Shown: piece after piece, positions 12,301 through 26,246 of the stretch | How the letters are laid out: every line of letters starts with the position of its first letter | Numbering within the stretch: the stretch's first letter is position 1 | Assembly: GCF_013373865.1 (NCBI RefSeq) | Contig: NC_050472.1 | Coordinates: 8,179,276-8,243,275, forward strand | DNA from: Monomorium pharaonis | Taxonomy: Eukaryota; Arthropoda; Insecta; Hymenoptera; Formicidae | Direction: 5' to 3' | DNA: 64,000 bases | The notes under the pieces: model-generated | The model's database searches: none | Told to the model about the DNA's origin: nothing | Seen by the model: the letters and a program-made list of their open reading frames with translations, nothing else | Translations under genes and position numbers: made by a program

Positions 12301-15300
12301 GGCATGAGAAAAAAAGGACGGAGAGGCTCAACACGTGCATGCGTTTTGGTCTGTTTCTTTAAAACTGTTAATTTGACTTTTACATGTATATTCCCCTTTA
12401 ATTCCATATTTTTTACCATTTTTTTCATTTTTTTGCCATGACATTGACAAAAAAGTTATAGTTCTTAAGGGAGTTCCGCTGCTAAATCAGAATGAACATA
12501 TTTTCATAAAACTTTGTAGAGAAGTTTAAAGTTAGTGATATAAATTGACTGTAAAAATTTCAGAAAGCTAAACTAACTAATTATTTAGATATAAAATATT
12601 TTATTTACAATTGACTCTTATGGGAATTAATCAATTTTCATAATTTTTCCATTTTTTTATTGTCGTATTAGACGTAGAAGTAATCAACAGATTTTAGTGA
12701 AACTTTACAACAATATATCTTAGCTGTCCAGAAAAATACTGTTAAATTTTTGAAACGATGCACTTTGAGTGAAATAATTGACAGAATAAAAAAAGTTTAC
12801 AAAATTGAACGATACAGCACATAAGCGTGGTAAATGTGTGCTAGTGATATAACATGCATTTCAAATTGTTGTATTTAATTATCTAAGCGTGGTATAATAG
12901 CAAAAAATGCTTATTCTCAATTTTAAAGAAATTATTTTAGTAATAAAAATAGTAGTTTATAGGCGAATTTTTTCTCTATTATTCACTATTATTCACTTTA
13001 GTTCATATACAGCAAATAAAGAAGGCAACAAAATGATTATTTGAGTATTTCTTTTTACTTGATCCTCTATAGCACTTGTGCCGGGCCTGAGCAAAGAAAC
13101 TCCCTTAAATTAATAAGTCGACCAAAAACATGCCGGTTCTTAATAGATTAAAAACAAGAATCTGAAAGGCAAAGCTATGCTCAAGGTACAGAAAGAAATT
13201 CTTCTTTTAAAATTTCCTTTTCAAATTTTGAAGAGAATGTTTTAAAGTTACTATTAACGCCAAAGGCAACTCTGTTAAATAAATCTTCCCAATAAATTGA
13301 AACAATCGGTTTTCAAAGATAAAATGATTATCAAAGACAGTTGATGTCAGCAACTTTAAAAAATCCGAAACATTATATGCGTACGTGCTCGCGTCTGACT
13401 AATCTCAGCTAAGGATTACTCATAAGACTAAATTTTCACTTTTCCGCCAACTTGCTTGATGGAAAAAAAGTTTACATAAAAAGTTTTACGTTTCTATATT
13501 TCGCCGAGTTATAGACGTTTTTTAAATAAAAATTTACTAAATCAGACTTTGCATCGCAATATTTTACAGAACCCGTACAAGATGAATAAAAGTCCTTTTC
13601 TTACGCAAATTAAACTTAATCTATCGATAGAGCGATACTATTACTTGATCGATTTAGCCTTTATTAAGATTTAATAATCTAAAGGTCTTTCAAAATGGCG
13701 TCTCACATAAGAAACGCCTAGCTGTGCGTGGCATAGTTTACATTACCGTGCCTCTTACATCATAATTAAATTGATGTGCAAGTTAATAGTTTTGATTTTA
13801 ACAAGCATTTATTAAATATTCTCTTTTTTAAATTGTTAAAGTTATTATTTTTTGCAAGTTTTTCCTATTATTTTTATAAATCAGTGGTTTAAAAAGACAA
13901 CAGACGTAATTCACTTAGCAATGTATTATAACACAAACAAACATACAATGCCATTCGTAGATTCGGTAAATGTCATTATTTTTGTTTGCTATATATCTTA
14001 ATAAACGTTTAAGGGGATGCCGGACTGCTTCTCAAACTTGTTCGAGGTCGATAATGTAGAGTCATTCGTGTACATCATTAATGAGATTTCGTATATATTT
14101 CTTTTATAGATTTAGAAATTCTTTTCCAGAATTAAAGTACATATATTAATATTAATCTGTGAATTAAACTAGTGCTCTGTTTCTATCCTCGGACCGCCTC
14201 GGACCGATTCTTCACTCACACATATATACGAAATTTTCTCTGAGGCTTTTTTCTTACACCAAAGCTTCTAGCTCATTTCTGCAAGCATTTTATTATTCTT
14301 TCATGTAATAAGATTAGTGCGTACTAGTTATTTGTACGTACAGAGTCTTTAAAACTTATGTGTTACAGATGAAACCCAGTGAACACATTTTATAGTGGCA
14401 ATATAACATGGAAGTTACATGTAATTTAACATTGTTATTCTTGTGATATGTAGGTGCTATATGACATGGAAATAACCTGTTACGTAATATTTGTTATACG
14501 CAAGTGATATAGCTGTTATACATCGTTTTTGCGTTACAGCAGTTATTCAACAAAAATTGTATAATCGTAACATAACACGTTCGTATCAATGTTATTACGA
14601 AACGATGCGTCGTAGTTGACTCAGAAATCAGACAACATTACAACATCCTGAATGATAGATCTATTTGAAAATAAAAAAAATTATTATAAAGATAATGTTT
14701 TCAAAAATAACAGTTTGTCTACAATTACTGCGCACAAAAAAATGCACAAAATCGAAATTCATTATGTGCTGAACAAAAACAGAATAATAAATGTATACTA
14801 TTCAATTTTTCTTAGAATTACAATCTATATAGTTAATCATCTAATTAATCATTTGAACGCTTCAAAGATTAGTGCTAAATAGATCGCAATTTCTATCAAA
14901 TTATTAAGGTTATAGAAAAAGATAAATTTAACAATGAAATTAATAAGTAAATAAATTAATGCTATTTATTTTTAATGTTTTGCAAAATTTAATTACTTTT
15001 ATAAAAAATAATATAGTTGCGTCAGTTTATAACATATAAGTATATGTAGACAATAACAAGTACCCATATCGATGAGTCAAATTGGCGTAGCAGGTAGAGT
15101 ACAAAGTTCGTCATCCTAAGGTCCCGGGTTCAAACCTAGCAGCGACAAGTAAAAATAAAATAAAAAATTACATAATTTAAATTTAATTAATTAATAAAAA
15201 TTTATTCTAAATGTAGTATGTGCTGTCAATAAAAATAATTTTTAAAAAATGACATTTTTATTTTATTTTGTTTTTCTTTGTAACTGTTGTGTAACGGTTA

Positions 15301-18300
15301 GATAACATGTAATTATAACATGTTATATTGCTGAGTCGGAAATTGTAACTTACATGTAAGTTACGTGTAATTTCAGAGTAACGTAACCTGTTATATTCGG
15401 TTACATTGCTGTTACATTGCTGCTATATTACTGTGTTCACTGGGAAGATACGAGGCAACTGCACAAAAATATAATTTTTTAACTTCTTTTGTTTTTTACA
15501 TAATATTATAGGTAGGTACAATTTGTTATTGTCTATACTTTAATTCTAGAGAAGGATTTTTAATTCTATGAAATCAGTAAAAAAATAGGCCTAGTTACAA
15601 ATAATAACGTTCAATCGGTAAAACAGATGTCTCCAGCATCCCCTTAAATAAATTAAATTTTGTTAATTGAATCAAATACATGAAGGAAAAACTTGCATTT
15701 TCTAAATTAGTTAAATTAGTTAAACATTTAATTTAAGACTTACATAGGTCGACGTCCAGAGCACCTTAAAACCCAATCTATTAATATAGCTGGCGGAACA
15801 TGTAATAACATCGTTAATATATAAAATAAAGTAAAATTAGTAGTGTATATTATTCTTTGATTCCAGACAGTCCCTTCCAGAGGTATCTCATCACTCAATC
15901 TTACACACATGTCTATGTCATATTCATGTGTTGTACGTTTCTCATTTACACAATTTAAAACAAATAAATTAGAACCTTTAGTAAACCTATAATATAGTAT
16001 TAATAATTATAATTATACATTAATTAATCTATAAGTAACTGATTGTTACGTAAACAAAATTTTATAAGATTTGTATAAAAAGAAGACAAATATTTGCTTT
16101 TAAATAAATTAACCACATGAAAGAAAATGGACTTATGCAATTTTATATTATCATATATAACACAGGCACACAAAAAGAAGTGGTTGGTCCGGCGGACCAG
16201 ACAGTCAATCCTTGTGTATTTCGACCCGCTGAATCCGAATCCAAGGTCAGAATTGCAAAGTTAGCTCGTATTTCATAACCTCAAAAAAAATTTTTTTTTA
16301 AATGTTGATCCGGCAATCCGGACTAGTCAATTTTTATGTATTTTGACCCACTGAATCCAAATCCAAGGTCAGAATTGCTTAATTGGCTCATTTTTTCCTA
16401 ACTTCAAAAAAAAAAATTTTTTTTTATGTTTGTCCGGCGGACCAGACTAGTCTATGATCCTTATGTATTTTGACCCGCAGAATTCAAATCCAAGGTCAGA
16501 ATTGGCTTATTTTTTTTTAACCTCCGATATGAGATACCACAAAACCGTAGAAACATTAATGACAAAAACAAAGATCTCTACAAAAATTCCTTCTGTATCG
16601 CGAATCAAGAATCCGATTGGGTCCCCAAGAAAATATGTAGTTCTTGTTATAAAATGTTGCCAAGTTATGAAAAGAACAAGACAAAACTAAGAATAAGAGT
16701 ACCTGCTATATGGAAGAAATCGATGATCAGAGAAGATTGCTATTTCTGTATGACAAGTCTGAATAGAATAAACAACACAAAAATAAGTCAGCATTATGCT
16801 ACGCCAATGTTTCGAGTTTAACGAAATCTATATATGTATCAGCATCCGACGAAACAAACGATAAAGTCATAGATACAAGTATTACTTCTGAACTCAATCG
16901 AATGGAAATTGATGGATGTTTGGAAGAATCTGAGAGTAATACTGAAAGCGAGATTGAGAGTGAAAGTAAATCAACTGATGGTGACTATGTTTTGTATAAT
17001 ATTTCAAAAAAGCCAGGAAAAATAACACAAGAGAAGTTGAACGATCTCGTTCGAGATTTGGGTTTGCCCAAGGATGGAGCAGAGTTTCTGGCGTACTAAT
17101 TGAAACACAATGCTAGGAAGGTGAAAAATGTAAAAACTTCCTATTATCATGACAGAGAAAGAAAATATCGGCAATATTTCTCTGCAGATGAAGAACAGAA
17201 AAACATTGATTAGTCTATTGTCACAATGTTATTGGATTAATGAACAAACTGAAACCTGGATGTTACAAGTCTGATGACTGGAGACTATTCATCGATTCTT
17301 CTAAGAGAAACTTGAAAGCAGTGCATAATACTAATGTATATGCCTTCATTCCTATACCGCACTCAGTAGTGATAAAAGAAGAGTACACAAACCTGAAAAC
17401 AGTTCTTGAAAAAATTAAATACACAGAACATAAATGGCAAATTTGTGGGGATCTGAAAATTCTCACCATATTATTGAGTAAACAATCAGGTTACACAAAA
17501 AATTCATGCTTTCTATGTGAATGGGATAGTAGAAATCGTACGAACCATAACATAAGAAAAGAATGGCCGACAAGAACATCTCTGCAACCTGGATCTAAAA
17601 ACATCATAAATAAACCGTTATTTGAGCCTTCAAAAGTTCTTCTTCCACCTTTTTATATCAAATTAGGATTCATAAAACAATGGGTAAAAGCTTTGAAGAA
17701 AAAAGGTGAATGCTACTAGTATTTACAAGAAAAATTTTCTAACCTCTCTGATGCGAAATTGCGGGAAGAAATTTTCGATGGACCTCAAATACGTAAAATG
17801 TTGAGAGACGACAATTTTGTCACCAAAATGAATAAAAACGAAAAAGCTGGCTGAGTTTCAAAGGTGTTACAGAAAATTTTCTAGGAAATCACAAAAGTCA
17901 AGATTACAGAAAAAGGGTGGCGAAAATGATAGAGAACTATAGAAAACTAGGTTGCTTAATGAATCTTAAGTTGCATTTCTTGGATTTTCATATCGACTAC
18001 TTCCTAGAAAATCTAGGTGATTACAGTAAAAAACAGGCAGAAAAATTTCATTAGGACATCAAGGAGATGGAGCATCGATATCAAGGCAAGTGGGATGTAA
18101 ACATGATGGCTGATTTCTGCTGGACGCTCAAACGAGATGTCTCTGTGAAAGGAAAGAAACATAAGAGAAAGCTATTGCACAGAATCTTTGAAAATAAAAG
18201 AGTTAGATATAATAGAAAAGGGGAGTAAATTTTCTACGCTATTCATTCACGCTATTCGTTCTCAGACTTGTTATCTGTATTGAATTTTCCCCAGGTAATG

Positions 18301-21300
18301 TGGTTACGCAAGTCTGCACGCTCCGGATTATACATTTGTGACCCAAACTGCTTTCACAAGGTGTTTTTTTAGGTTAAAATTTTAGGAAAAAATTAACAAA
18401 TTCAGCAATTCTGACCTTGTATTTTTTTGAGGTTAGGAAAAAATGAACCAATTCAACAATTTTGATCGTGGATTTGGATTCAGCAGGTCAAAATACATAA
18501 GGATTGACTAGTTTGATCCGACGGACCAACCACTTTTTTTGTGTGCCTGTGTAATTGGCCATACGGACATATACACATACACGCGTGCTCACGCATACAC
18601 TCTGAGGCAAAATCTTTCTCGTCCAAATAAATTCGCATAGGGAAAAAAAACTGAGAAAAATTAGATATAAAATTTAAGTGGAAAATTGTTCAGTTGCTAG
18701 CAATCAAAGAATGATAATAAAAACTCTTGGGTAATAACTAATCTGGAAAATATTTATTGATATAATTAAAGAAAAACACAATTTTTTGGCCAGGCGATTT
18801 CTGGCCCTTATCAAGTGTATCTCGTGTAAGTTACGTTAAGTACATTAAGTGTCTATCAATATCAATTCGCAACAGCAAATGTTAAGTATTGTTTAGAAAA
18901 ACGTGTTAGAAAACACGTCTGTAATACTCCGCAACCTTTGTCAAGAAAAATTAAATATGAGTAAAGCACTAAAATTTGGAATAATAATGTCGGAGTTGTT
19001 TGGAAGTCTTTGAGTATAGCGGAGTAATTGCGAAGTGATTGTCTTTAATCTCAAAATAAGAAAGATGGTGAGAATATGGCACCATTTTTAATAAAAAATG
19101 TTTCAAATGTAATAAAATAAAAAAGACAAGCATTAATCGTATCGAAGAATTTACAAAGTTGTAAAGCTATTTTTCTGCTGAATGCAGCCAATAAGTTCCA
19201 CTATTCAGATTTAATGCTCCTGGTCCATCGCCGTAGCCATTAAATTTATGACATTAGAAGTGAGAAATGACATGTTGACAACCTACTTTTTGGGTCCGTG
19301 CCATTTGCAAATAAAAATAAATTTGAATAAAATAACGTATAAAATCACTTTAATATATTGGTTAAAATATGGCGAATGATATCCTTTTTTTATAATAGTC
19401 AATACATAATCGTCAAATAAATATGATGCAAGGTCGATTTTTCCCTGCTATAAAAAAAGGAAAATTTTTCTTTTATGTGTATAATAGTTACAATTCGCTG
19501 TATTTTGAGGAATTTATAAACACGACACAAGTTACAGCAACAGAAGAATACAGCAAATAATTACGACATAGCACGGACGCAAAAATGGCGTTGTCAACGT
19601 TTCTTACTTATGGGGATTTATCGGTTTCGAATTTTCAAAAAATCGATTTTAAGCAAGAGGAACAATACGAGGAGGAAAAAGGAATTTTGTATAAACCAGA
19701 TATAATTAATTAAACGTAAGTAATTTTTTTACATAAAATTTGTATTTCAAAACTTTAACGCGATTTTCTCGAAACTGAATTTTTTCGCACGGCGGAAAAA
19801 ATATTTAAAAAACTACTCGACGGATGTTTTGATTTTTTAATTTGTTGTAGTACATATCTGTGGCTCCAGTATAGACTAAAATCATAACGATTGGTTAACA
19901 ATTTCTTGATTTTTTAACACCTTTTTCTTACGAAATCGAGGTTCTTTTTTTTAAACCTTCCGCCATTTTTGTGATTTTTCGGTCAAAATTCCCCATTCTA
20001 ATCTATATTGGAGCCTTTTTCCTATAGATTAATTATTTTTTTATTTTTATTTTTATTTTTTTTCAGGCGATTTATTTTACCGGAATCCATTCCGCCAATG
20101 ATTTTTAGCACTTTTTTTGCAAAAACATATTTATATAATAAATTACATAAATCAATTTAAAAAGTTTTTTTGTAATTAAATAATATAACAAATGTGTACT
20201 TATTAATTGACAGCAACGATTGACTGGCAATGATGATATTACAAAATTACGACGACATTTCGGCCCTTTGGGCCCTTTTCAAGTTAATGCTAAAAAATGA
20301 TGGATTTATAGTAAATAATATAACGTCGGGTGACGTAAAGAGACTTTACTTTATTTAAATAATATGAATTTCGAACATACGTTACACGAAAAACGGAGAT
20401 AAACTAAATTTTTTTTTTAAACAATATCTGGTTAATTAAATAAGAAAGTTTATCGTCTACACACCAAGGACATCTTGGAAATATGAAAATTTTACTGAAT
20501 AAACATATTAGTAGAGCTAGAAAAATTAAAGTCCAATTTAATTAAGTTAACTATGCTAAATAAATGAATCCATAAAAGGTCGAAAAAGACAAAAAATAAT
20601 AATAAGGCTTACATGTCATTGATAATGAAAAACGATAATGTCCAAGATATAGCGCATTAAATAAGAGTGCACTACGTCAGAGATTATCAGAAATATAAAA
20701 TATAAGTCAATAGTGAAGAAGCTAGACTAGCTATCATATTAAAGCTATATAAGATCACTCTTTGAAAGTAGAATATGGACTGATAGCTTCAGAGAGTTTT
20801 GAACGGGAGAAGGTTGACTAGAAGAACAATTTTTTAGGGATCGTATAGATTAAATCTAAATTAACTTGATTTAAAGTTTGGCTAACACGTTTGCTTAAAC
20901 CTTTAATGTAAGGGATAGAAAAATGTTTCCGTATATCGAAGTTGTTGAGATTCTCATTTTTATTGTTATAATTAATGTTATTTATTTGTTTTAATCTTTC
21001 GTTAATTTGTCTATTAATTATATCTGGTGGAAAACAGTTATTGTGTAAAATGCTTTTGATAATATTAATGTTAGATAGGTGAAAACGTCTGATAATAAGA
21101 TAGCCCGGTCGACCAAACTCGTAATTGAATTTATTTTGTACTTATGGGGGTGACTGGATAGTTCACGTAGTTACTACGTGATTATCGTCTCCACATTAGG
21201 TAGTCCTCTTTATAACATAGCTTGTTTTTTACACAAAATCTTGTAGAAATCGATTCATAGACCTAGTTCCTACATCAAGTTGGTTGTTTGCAAGGACTAT

Positions 21301-24300
21301 TAGAAAAGAAAAAATCAGCGAAGATTAGCTCCTCATCTCAATAGATGTTACTGCACTTCTTACTAACATCCCCAAAGAATTAGTTTATAAAAGAATAGAG
21401 AACAGATGGAGTGATATATCGCAGTACACAAAATTTAATTTATCACAGTTCCTGTTTGCAATTGAATTAGTCTTGAACTCAACAAGTTTTTGTTTTAATG
21501 GGCAGATATACGAACAGATTTTTGGTAGCCCCATGGATTCTCCGCTTTCTCCGATCATATCTAATATTGTAATGGATGATCTTGACACCCACTGCTTGAA
21601 CGCATTAGATTTTAAAATACCTATTTTTTACAGATATGTTGACGACATTTTTGCAGTAGTACCTAAATCCAAAGTTGATGACATTCTCAACATTTTTAAT
21701 AGTTCATCCACGTCTCAAATTCACCAACAAAATAAAAAAAAAATTCTATTTCGTTTTTAGACACCACAGTTATTAGTGAGGGAAATAATCCACTTACTAA
21801 TTAGTACAGGAAATCCTTTTCGAGTGGCTACGTGAACTATTTCTCCAGTCATCCCCATAAGTACAAAATAAATTAAATTACAAGTTTGGTCGACCGGGCT
21901 ACCTTATTATCAGACGAACGTTTTCATCTATCTAACATTAATATTATCAAAAGCATTTTACACAATAACTGTTTTCCACCAGATGTAATTAATAGACAAA
22001 TTAACAAAAGATTAAAGCAACTAAATAACATTAATTATAACAATAAAAATGAGAATGTCAACAACTTCGATATATACGAAAACATTTTTCTATCCATTAC
22101 ATTAAAGGTTTAAGCGAACGTGTTAGCCAAACTTTAAATCAAGTTAATTTATATTTAATCTATACGATCCCTAAAAAATTGTTCTTCTAGTCAACCTTCT
22201 CCCGCTCAAAACTCTCTGAAGCCATCAGTCCATATTCTACTTTCAAAGAGTGATCTTATGTAGCTCTAATATGATAGCTAGTCTAGCTTCTTCACTATTG
22301 ACTTATATTTTATATTTCTGATAATCTCTGACGTAGTGCACTCTTATTTAATGCGCTATATCGTGGACATTATCGTCTTTCATCATTAATGACACGTAAG
22401 CTTCATTATTATTTTTTGTCTTTTTTGACCTTTTACGGATTTGTTTATTTAGCATAGTTAACTTAATTAAATCGAACTTTAATTTATCTAGCTCTACTAA
22501 TATGTTTATTCATTAAAATTTTCATATTTCCAAGATGTCCTTGGTGTGTAGACGATAAACTTTCTTCTTTAACTAATCAGATATTGCTCTTAAAAAAAAA
22601 AAAATTAGTTTATCTCCGTTTTTTATGTAACGTGTGTTCGGAAACTTATATTGTTTACTGTAAATCCATTGTTTTTTAGCATTAACTTGAAAAGGGCCCA
22701 AACCAAAGGGCCGAAACGTCGTCGTAATTTTCTAATATCAACATTGCCAGTTGTTGTTAATTAATAAATACACATTTTTACTATTCATTACTGGCAAATT
22801 TTTACATTTATTTCGAAATAATATAACAGTATAGTTAAAAGTTTCAAAAAGATTTCTTTGTTCTCTTAAAAAAAAATTATTAAAAATTTTTTTTATTTCT
22901 TTTTTCGAGGCCGATAAGTCCCCTTAATGTCACAAATTTTGTATGGCTGCGGTAAGGAGTCAGAAACCTTAATAAAATATTGAATAAAATGCATACGATC
23001 TTGTTATAAACATAAATTGATGTAGTTTTAATAAAAAAAGCTTCCTCTAATTTAATTATATTTTAATACATTTTAATAAGTTAATTCTAGAAGACAAATG
23101 CGGGGTGCATTATCACTCTAAACAAATTTCAAATTACGTTTATTTTTTGTATATCATTTGCTTTAGATGGATATTTCAATATTTCCCTAATAAAAAAAAT
23201 TATATTTATTACATCATCGTTTTCTTCATTAAAAAACAAAAAAAAATTAACTACTTAATTATCAATTTACTGCTAATACTATAGAAAGGATTGAGACATC
23301 CGAGAAGTTTGGGCGTTTTACCACGCTTTTATCTTTGAAAATAGGCAATTCAGTTTTGTCTTCTAGAGTTAAAAACTCATAATTGTAACATATATACTAA
23401 TCATACGTGGTCAATCCAAGTTTCCAGCATACAACGAGCATAGCTTTAATGACAATGTCTACTGGTACAATGTTGTTATGACAACTCCTGTCTAAGTAAC
23501 CTACTCGTATTACTCCTTTTCCGCCACCAATGTAAAGGCCTATTGGACCATAATAGTTATCTATCCATCCTGGAAATGGTTCCCTTATTGATGACGTAAC
23601 TAAAATTTGAAACACGTGCAAATTAAATTATTGTTATTAGGTTATTATTAAATTTTAATAATTTTTTAATAATAGAAGAAAATGTGGCAATATCACCCAT
23701 ATACATTTTTACAATAACTTTGTTAATAATTAATATTTTAACCCATTTAGAACCAAATGTCCACTATTTTTTCTTCACGATCAACGCTCAAACTTTTTAT
23801 ATAGACGTCGTAGAAAAAAAACTCAGCGTTTTCGATAATCTGAAATCTTCTCTTTCAAATACCTGTGTCAGAATTGACGTAGAAAGTGAGTAAAAAAAGT
23901 TATGGCTTATTTTTTCAAGAAGAGCAATATTTTTCGACATTTTTTTCTAAAAATTCCACATTTTGGATACGAAAATGTCCTGCAGAATCATTGCAATAGA
24001 GATAACTCGCAGAATAGATATCTGTTCTTTCAAATCTTATTGCGATTTTTCAAAAATTTAACATGGCCGATTTAATATGACGGTCAAAAGATGGGAAAAC
24101 CGTATATAACCAAAATATTCTCGACCTTTTCGCTTTTTTTTGTAATATTTCTTTAAAATACTTTAAAAATATATAAGTTTGTTATTTTATGCAAGAATAA
24201 TACATAATTAATACAAATAATGGCGGTTTCTTTCAAGAAATGCGAGAAAAACGTTTATCGCCAAATAATGGAGAAGTCATAAGTAAGTGCTTATATCTAG

Positions 24301-25155
24301 TATTTTATCATGCTCACATCTTTGCATACACCTATATATACATAAAAAAATATATATATACAGGGTGTCCCAAAACATGTGGGTCAACGCTCGTAAAAAG
24401 GTAGAAAGGATTGAGATGAACATAAAAGTTCAATATCGTCTTAGGTTAGGTCTTTGGTTAGGTCCACCAATAATTGAGGTATTAACGTATGAAATATGCA
24501 AATAATCTAATTAACTTTTATCATAATTGTGAACAGTAAATTAATGAAAGCTTATCATACATTCACGATAGATTTTTTCTTCCGTGTTATGGCTCGAACG
24601 GATTGAGCTCTTCCCTCGGCGCGCTCTTATACGCATAATTTGAAAAATTAATACCTTGATTATTGGTGGACTTAACCCAAGACCTAACCTAATCCAAGAT
24701 ATTGAACTTTTATGTTCATCTCGATCCCTTCTACCTTATTACGAACGTTAATCTACATGTTTTGAAACATCCTGTATAGATAATTATCTTTTTATTTTCA
24801 CATTCTTTAACCGTCAAAATATGTTACCGTTGCCAGATTCTTAACCTGAGAAGGTAACTGTAAATTAGAGAGTTCTTTTTGTTTTTTTGTCTTTTTTAAG
24901 CCTTGCTTCAAGAAATTTCATATGAAGGAACGCTTATAAATTCTATAATAAGTTGAAATCAAATAAAAATTGTTTTAAAAAAATAAAAAATGCAATAAAA
25001 GTAAGACTTGAAAAAATATCCTACCCAAATAAAAAAATAACAAAAATAAAAAAACAAAAGGATTCTCTAATTCACATTTATTTCTTCGCGGTGAGAGTCG
25101 GGCAACGGCAACATATTTTAACGGCTAACAAATAAAAAGATAATCATCTAGATAT

Positions 25156-25195
<40 letters not shown>

Positions 25196-26203
25196 CTATA
25201 CAGCACAGAAAGATTGCAACAACATTGTGGCAACATTTCAACGCAAGATTTCAATATTGTATAAACGTTGTGAAATATTGTTGCAAGATTGCAGCCATAT
25301 TATTCAGAAAAAGGTTATTCAAAATAATTCATTCGATTTTAAATAACTATTTTAAAATTTAACAAATACAGAGTAATTAATGAAACTTCAATCAAAAGCT
25401 AAACTTTGCAAGTTTTGTCTTTTATCTTATATAAAAACATTTATAAGATGTGAGAGACAAAACTTGCAAAATTTATCTTTTGGTTGATGTAATCACTAAT
25501 CACTCTGTTGTTAAATTTAAAATATATTAGTTATTTAAAATCGAATGAATTGATCGGATGATATTTGGGTGATCGTTTGGTTGATGTCACTATAATCACT
25601 TCGTATTTGTTAAATTTAAAAATACAGTTATTTGAAATAATTTTGAATAACCTTGTACTTTGTTATACACAAATGGCCTTTACTTTTAAATTATGATTGT
25701 AATATTTTGTATAATATTCCATAATTTGTGATTATCAGTTCTTAATAAAAAAATTAATCACATATGCATATCGAAATTAAATTACAAATTATGGAAAACT
25801 ATACACAAAAACATAATATGAAAGCAAATACGCATGTAAAGTTCTGCACATTTTTAAAAACAATGTATGAATTTCGTAAAATGTATTTTAATATCTTAAT
25901 TATAGTATATTTCAAATAATTACTATTTATTCTGCAATACTATACAATACTATAATGTGTGTCATATGCATAAAATTGCACATGTATTAAACATTTTCTT
26001 ATATTTTTTGAAACAGTTAATCAAAATAAAGAAAAAAGGGGAAAAAGTATTATAACATAATGTTTTCATATTACAATTATCTGACCATTTCTGACTATAA
26101 AAAATGAAATAAAGTATCTAATACAATTTTTTATGATCAGAAATAGATACCATATTTAAACATATACAAAACTAAAAGTTTTACATATGCTTTGATAAAA
26201 TTG

Positions 26204-26246
<43 letters not shown>

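Larger units (their letters stand above)
14013..15643. mobile_element. TTAA-flanked element carrying a nested MITE
   Basis: Ends GGGGATGCCGGA / TCCAGCATCCCC flanked by TTAA at 14009-14012 and 15644-15647. A second element, 14375-15444, is inserted in it, so the host element was originally about 560 bp. In FAR intron 6, ending 100 bases from exon 6. Confidence 0.65.
19612..22923. mobile_element. Putative TTAA-type element split by a Penelope-like insertion
   Basis: Ends GGGGATTTATCGGTTTCGA and, inverted, GGGGACTTATCGGCCTCGA (16 of 19 match). Flanks are TTAT (19608-19611) and TTAA (22924-22927). Removing the Penelope-like unit leaves about 720 bases. The first 140 bases contain a short ATG frame (MALSTFLTYGDLSVSNFQ..., 19585-19713) with no recognised product. 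Confidence 0.45.

Noticed and set aside
12228..12441. Overlapping Lys- and Phe-rich open frames
   Set aside because: Poly-A/poly-T driven; opposite-strand mirror of each other.
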